Positions 15,541 through 18,668 of a DNA stretch of 18,668 nucleotides are shown here, piece by piece; position 1 is the first letter of the stretch, and each line of letters begins with the position of its first letter. Both the position numbers and the translations under genes were made by a program. The notes beneath the pieces are model-generated. The model ran no database searches and was not told the origin of the DNA. It saw nothing but the letters and a program-made list of their open reading frames with translations. The stretch is from JAAYDS01 sp039680625 (lineage in GTDB: Bacteria > Chloroflexota > Anaerolineae > UBA1429). The DNA lies in the NCBI GenBank assembly GCA_039680625.1, contig JBDKSN010000167.1, forward strand, positions 1 to 18,668, in the 5' to 3' direction.

Positions 15541-15801
15541 TTGGCCAACCTAAAGTCGGCGATCAAGCGGACGCGTCAAGAACCCAAGCGCCGTATGCGC
15601 AACCGTGTTGTCAAGTCTAGGATGCGTACTTCTGTCAAGCGCGCCCAGAGTGCGATTACGGCTGAGGATGAGGGCGCGGCCCAGGCCGCCGTCGTTGCGG
15701 CGATCTCACAGATCGACCGCGCTGCGGCCAAAGGCGTGATCCATCCGAACAACGCCGCTCGGCGCAAGTCGCGCTTGATGAAGCGCCTCAACGCCAAGTG
15801 A
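15541..15801 (+). CDS. rpsT: Small ribosomal subunit protein bS20
   Basis: bS20 binds 16S rRNA in the 30S subunit. The 86-residue, very basic protein begins MANLKSAIKRTRQEPKRRMRN, continues through VVKSRMRTSVKRAQSAI and an alanine-rich middle, and ends with the family C-terminus GVIHPNNAARRKSRLMKRLNAK. Length and both ends match the family. The start is TTG at 15541, with GGAGGG about 7 nt upstream; a TTG start on rpsT is also seen in other bacteria and fits its autoregulated translation. It lies 33 nt after tRNA-Cys and is probably co-transcribed with the tRNA cluster. A strong hairpin follows about 50 nt after the stop. Confidence 0.97.
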   Translation: MANLKSAIKRTRQEPKRRMRNRVVKSRMRTSVKRAQSAITAEDEGAAQAAVVAAISQIDRAAAKGVIHPNNAARRKSRLMKRLNAK

Positions 15802-15854
15802 TCGACCTCGTGGCTCGACGGCGACGTCGATAGGCCACCGCATCTCGGTTTCCT

Positions 15855-15890
15855 AGAGACACTGCCCTTGCGGGGAGTGTCTCTTTGCCT
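15855..15890 (+). terminator. Terminator after rpsT
   Basis: AGAGACACT (15855-15863) and AGTGTCTCT (15876-15884) form a 9-bp stem, continued after one mismatch by CCC/GGG around a TTGC loop, and followed by TTGCCTTT. It ends the tRNA-rpsT unit. It also lies just past the stop of the minus-strand DUF2298 gene but has no U-tract in that direction. Confidence 0.82.
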
Positions 15891-18122
15891 TTATGGGCGG
15901 CAGTGCCAGAGCTGCTGCCCATCCTTGGCCCAGGCGAGCGCACACCAGGGCGCCCAACGCTCGGACGCCAGGGCCTCCTTGCCATACTGCGCCTGCTCGG
16001 CCGGGCCAAGCCACACCCACGTCACCCCATAGCGCCGCAAGATGGCGCCTCTCTCTCGCTCGTCAGCTGATTGATAGGCCGTGGCGATGTCTCGCTCGCG
16101 TTCGGCGAGCAGGGCCGCGTCGCGCCCCCACTGGCGCTCGTGTTGTGGCCAGCCCAGCACCGTGGACACGCCGCTCAACGTGGCCAGGCGGCTGCCGGCG
16201 GGATCATAGTCCACCCCTGGCGCGGTCAACAACACATCTTGGGCCTGCGCGTGCTCACGCAGCCAGGCCACGGCCTCGACGGTGGCAGGAGACTCTGCCG
16301 CGAGCGCATCGAGCGACCAAGTGGCGCCTTTCTGCGGGACAGTCAGTAGGGGATAGCTCGCCAGACAGGCCCACAGCGCCAACGTCGCCATGGCCACCAC
16401 GCGCTGCCCGCCGGCGCCGCCCTCTGCTCCAGAGGCACCGCGCCACAGAGACGCAACCGCCACCACCGCACTCGCTCCCAGAAGCCACCAGGCTTGGGCG
16501 TAGAACTTGAACACCGTGTTCATTCGCGAGCCAAAGAGATCGCCCAAGAAGAAGACTTCCACCGCCAAGCAAAGCCCCAGTCCGACAAACACCAGCTGCA
16601 GCGTCTCCGCTTGATCATCGGCTGGGCGGGCCCACAGGCGCGCTGTCACGACGGCCAGCCCCAGCGAGAGCAGCAAACCGAGCGCCGCCCCACGGGGCAG
16701 GCTGACCGCTGAGAGCACCAGCCGCCCCACGCCGCCCACCACCAGCACGGCGAGGATGGGCAACAACAACCAGACTAGCCACCAACGGCCCACTCGCTGG
16801 GTCGCGCGCCGCTCACGCCACAGCCAGGCGCTGAGAGGCAGCCACCAGGCGCCGAACACTAATAGATAGCTACGCAACGGCGTCTTGGCGAACCAGGCCA
16901 CGCGCAGGCCGCTCACCTGTGAGTCGAGCGCGAGCCAGAAGGGCAGGTAAGGCACCAGTGCGGCAACGACCCCCAAGCCGCTCAAGCCCAGGGCGCTGCG
17001 CCAGCTCGACCGGCCAGCGCGCGCCGACCGGAGCTGCCCCAAGACCAACAGGCCGAGCAGTGTGGGCAGCTCCCAGCCATTGACCAAGGCGACCGCGCCA
17101 CAGGCCCAGCCGGCGACCGCCACCCGAAGCCAACGTCCACGCTCGACACCGGCCGAGAGCGCCAAGCCCGCCACCGACACGGCAAACGGCAGAGCCATCC
17201 AGTGCGGGTGCAGGTCGCCCAGGGCCTGGCTGAACGCGGGGAACTCGGCGATGATCGTGCCGCTATGGCCGGGCAGCGCCGTGTCGAGCCACGGACGTGA
17301 GGCGCGCCACCAGGCATTGCCCTCGGGGATCAGCCGGCCAGTGACAGGCGCCTCGGCCAGGCCGGGCACGCCCAACCAACGAGCTACGTCGCCCGACAAT
17401 ACGCCGACGGCGTGCAGACTCTCGGCCAACAAGACCAGGTTGCCCGTGGCCATGATCGCCAGCGCGCCCAGAGCCGCCCAGCGACAACGTGCCGCGCCTT
17501 GCAAGCGCGCCTCGCTGGCCAGCAGCCACCACAACAGCCCATAGAGCGCTTGGGTGGCCAGGCCGGCGGTAGCCGCGAGCGCCAGGTTATAGGCGGCCGT
17601 CGGCGCCGTACTCGTGAGCCGCGCCACCAGCCCCCAGAGGAGATAGCCCAAGTAGTAGTAGCTGACTGGCTCGCCGGCGAGCCAGGGATCGGCCGGTGGC
17701 AGCTGCGCCGCGCGCGCACAGCTCGCCAAGAAGGCCATATCCATCGGCTGCTCGGTATGGGCAATGCCCGGCGCGCGCCCGCGCACCCACACCGTCCACG
17801 CCGCCGCGAGGGTGAACAGTACCTCGCCCCACAGCAGCGCACGCCAATGCTCGGCCAGAGCAGCACGGACGTAGGCCCAGCGACGCCAGCCAGTATAGAC
17901 TCCAGCTAGAAAGAGGGCACCGGCTACCAACGCCAACGCGACTGGCACAGCGATCCGCTGGCCCAACAGCCAGACACCCCCACCCAAGCCCAACAGCGCC
18001 AGAGGGCGCGCCCAGGCCGCTGATGAGGGCGACTCGCGCCAGCCGAGCGCCGAGAGCAACAGCCAACCAGCTGCGCCTAGCGCCGACAACAGCCCCCACC
18101 AGAGAAACAAGGTGAACGCCAC
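15891..18122 (-). CDS. DUF2298 ('YYY') polytopic membrane protein
   Basis: A 743-residue integral membrane protein with more than a dozen hydrophobic segments. The diagnostic stretch GIAHTEQPMDMAFLASCARA, then PPADPWLAGEPVSYYYLGYLLWGLVARLT with the YYY triplet at about residues 155-157, matches the Chloroflexota/archaeal YYY (DUF2298) family. The later GDLFGSRMNTVFKFYAQAWWLLG is also a family hallmark, resembling membrane glycosyltransferases of the GT-C type. The function is not established; a role in surface glycan or lipid-linked sugar transfer is only inference. The GTG start at 18122 is chosen because GGAGGGG precedes it and a TATAAT lies 17 nt upstream; a start 69 nt further upstream would precede that -10. 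The soluble C-terminal part (AWLREHAQAQDVLLTAPGVDYD...) is probably outside the membrane. Confidence 0.88.
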   Translation of the reverse strand: MAFTLFLWWGLLSALGAAGWLLLSALGWRESPSSAAWARPLALLGLGGGVWLLGQRIAVPVALALVAGALFLAGVYTGWRRWAYVRAALAEHWRALLWGEVLFTLAAAWTVWVRGRAPGIAHTEQPMDMAFLASCARAAQLPPADPWLAGEPVSYYYLGYLLWGLVARLTSTAPTAAYNLALAATAGLATQALYGLLWWLLASEARLQGAARCRWAALGALAIMATGNLVLLAESLHAVGVLSGDVARWLGVPGLAEAPVTGRLIPEGNAWWRASRPWLDTALPGHSGTIIAEFPAFSQALGDLHPHWMALPFAVSVAGLALSAGVERGRWLRVAVAGWACGAVALVNGWELPTLLGLLVLGQLRSARAGRSSWRSALGLSGLGVVAALVPYLPFWLALDSQVSGLRVAWFAKTPLRSYLLVFGAWWLPLSAWLWRERRATQRVGRWWLVWLLLPILAVLVVGGVGRLVLSAVSLPRGAALGLLLSLGLAVVTARLWARPADDQAETLQLVFVGLGLCLAVEVFFLGDLFGSRMNTVFKFYAQAWWLLGASAVVAVASLWRGASGAEGGAGGQRVVAMATLALWACLASYPLLTVPQKGATWSLDALAAESPATVEAVAWLREHAQAQDVLLTAPGVDYDPAGSRLATLSGVSTVLGWPQHERQWGRDAALLAERERDIATAYQSADERERGAILRRYGVTWVWLGPAEQAQYGKEALASERWAPWCALAWAKDGQQLWHCRP

Positions 18123-18138
18123 GGCCCCTCCAGGCGAG

Positions 18139-18144
18139 ATTATA
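18139..18144 (-). promoter_or_regulatory. -10 element for the DUF2298 gene
   Basis: The minus strand reads GGGCTATAATCTCG, with a perfect TATAAT 16 nt before the GTG start. No acceptable -35 lies 16-18 nt upstream, so this is a -10-only call. Confidence 0.5.
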
Positions 18145-18220
18145 GCCCGTCGCACCCCAAACTGCGCGTCAGGTATGGCGATGCCCCCCACGACATTTAC
18201 ACGGGTGGATAACCCACGCC

Positions 18221-18249
18221 TTGACGGGCTGCGACTCGCCCTCTAACAT
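18221..18249 (+). promoter_or_regulatory. Promoter of the FGGY kinase gene
   Basis: TTGACG (18221-18226), a 17-nt spacer and TAACAT (18244-18249) lie about 30 nt upstream of the kinase ATG. It is divergent from the DUF2298 gene. Confidence 0.65.
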
Positions 18250-18278
18250 CAAGTAGTGGAGCGACAGCGGGGTGCCCG

Positions 18279-18668
18279 ATGAGCTACCTGGGACTGGATG
18301 TCGGCACGACGCTCTGCCGTGGGCTGGCCGTGAGCGAGACGGGCGTGGCCCTGGCGCGGATACAGCGGCGCTATGCCTCGCGCGACGCCTCGGGAGGCTG
18401 CCAGCTCGACGCCCGCGCGGTGTGGGACACGGCTCGCCGCGTCATCGCTCAAGCCGCTGACCTCACCCGCTCCGACCCCATCTCGGCCCTGGCGATCTCG
18501 GCTTCGGGCGAGGCGGTGCTGCCGCTCTCGCTCGAAGGGCAGCCGTTGGCGCCGTGCATCCTCGGCGCCGATGTGCGCGGCGCTGGCTACCTCGAACGGG
18601 TGCGTGAGGCCTTGGGCGCCGAGCGTCTCTATGACCTCACCGGCCGGCTGGGTGGCCAGGCCAGCGTG
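18279..18668 (+). CDS. FGGY-family carbohydrate kinase (3'-partial)
   Basis: The 130 codons visible run open to the window end. They begin MSYLGLDVGTTLCRGLAVSE, the phosphate-1 loop of the FGGY/actin-like ATPase fold, and continue with DARAVWDTARRVIAQ, ISALAISASGEAVLPLSLEGQPL and ADVRGAGYLERVREALG, as in the N-terminal domain of xylulokinase- and gluconokinase-like enzymes. Such kinases phosphorylate sugars or polyols with ATP in the cytoplasm; the substrate cannot be told because most of the protein is outside the window. The ATG at 18279 is preceded by GGGGTG and by a TTGACG-17-TAACAT promoter. Confidence 0.9.
   Translation, partial: MSYLGLDVGTTLCRGLAVSETGVALARIQRRYASRDASGGCQLDARAVWDTARRVIAQAADLTRSDPISALAISASGEAVLPLSLEGQPLAPCILGADVRGAGYLERVREALGAERLYDLTGRLGGQASV

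Overview
This GC-rich window most likely comes from a member of the Chloroflexota (Anaerolineae-like or a relative). The best lineage clue is a large 'YYY' membrane protein of the DUF2298 family, which is known mainly from Chloroflexota and Archaea. The assignment is inferred from gene content and was not tested by a search. Genes are dense, frequently start with GTG or TTG, and carry clear Shine-Dalgarno sites. Several promoters share one layout: TTGnnn, 17 nt (16 in one case), then TATAAT/TAGACT/TATACT.

Layout, left to right: the 3' part of formate-tetrahydrofolate ligase (fhs) converges on a YhfC-type intramembrane protease-like gene across a perfect 15-bp hairpin. Divergent from that gene is a two-part ADP-ribosylglycohydrolase-family protein. 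Next comes a minus-strand pair: a divergent GroEL/Cpn60 paralogue (8068-6467) overlaps by 4 nt an 11-Asp-box (BNR) repeat protein (6470-4581). Divergent from this pair lies a short gene that conventional ORF calling breaks at an in-frame TGA. It encodes a SelW-like (Rdx family) selenoprotein with a CTSU motif and a plausible bacterial SECIS hairpin just after the UGA.

Then follow a short homoserine dehydrogenase lacking an ACT domain, an antisense 51-aa one-pass membrane protein overlapping its 3' end, and mutY. mutY converges on a minus-strand unit: tRNA-Leu(CAG), an intrinsic-terminator-like hairpin, a YgjP-type metallopeptidase, and an aspartase. Upstream of these on the minus strand is secG with a family-5 solute-binding protein. 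A plus-strand unit carries tRNA-Phe(GAA), tRNA-Gly(GCC), tRNA-Cys(GCA) and rpsT. The window closes with the DUF2298 gene, divergent from the 5' part of an FGGY carbohydrate kinase.

Most of the window is housekeeping: one-carbon metabolism, threonine/methionine precursor synthesis, DNA repair, secretion and translation. The two unusual items are the selenoprotein, which implies a Sec-decoding apparatus elsewhere in the genome, and the chaperonin-paralogue/Asp-box operon, whose biochemical role cannot be read from sequence alone. No mobile element, CRISPR array or integrase was seen.
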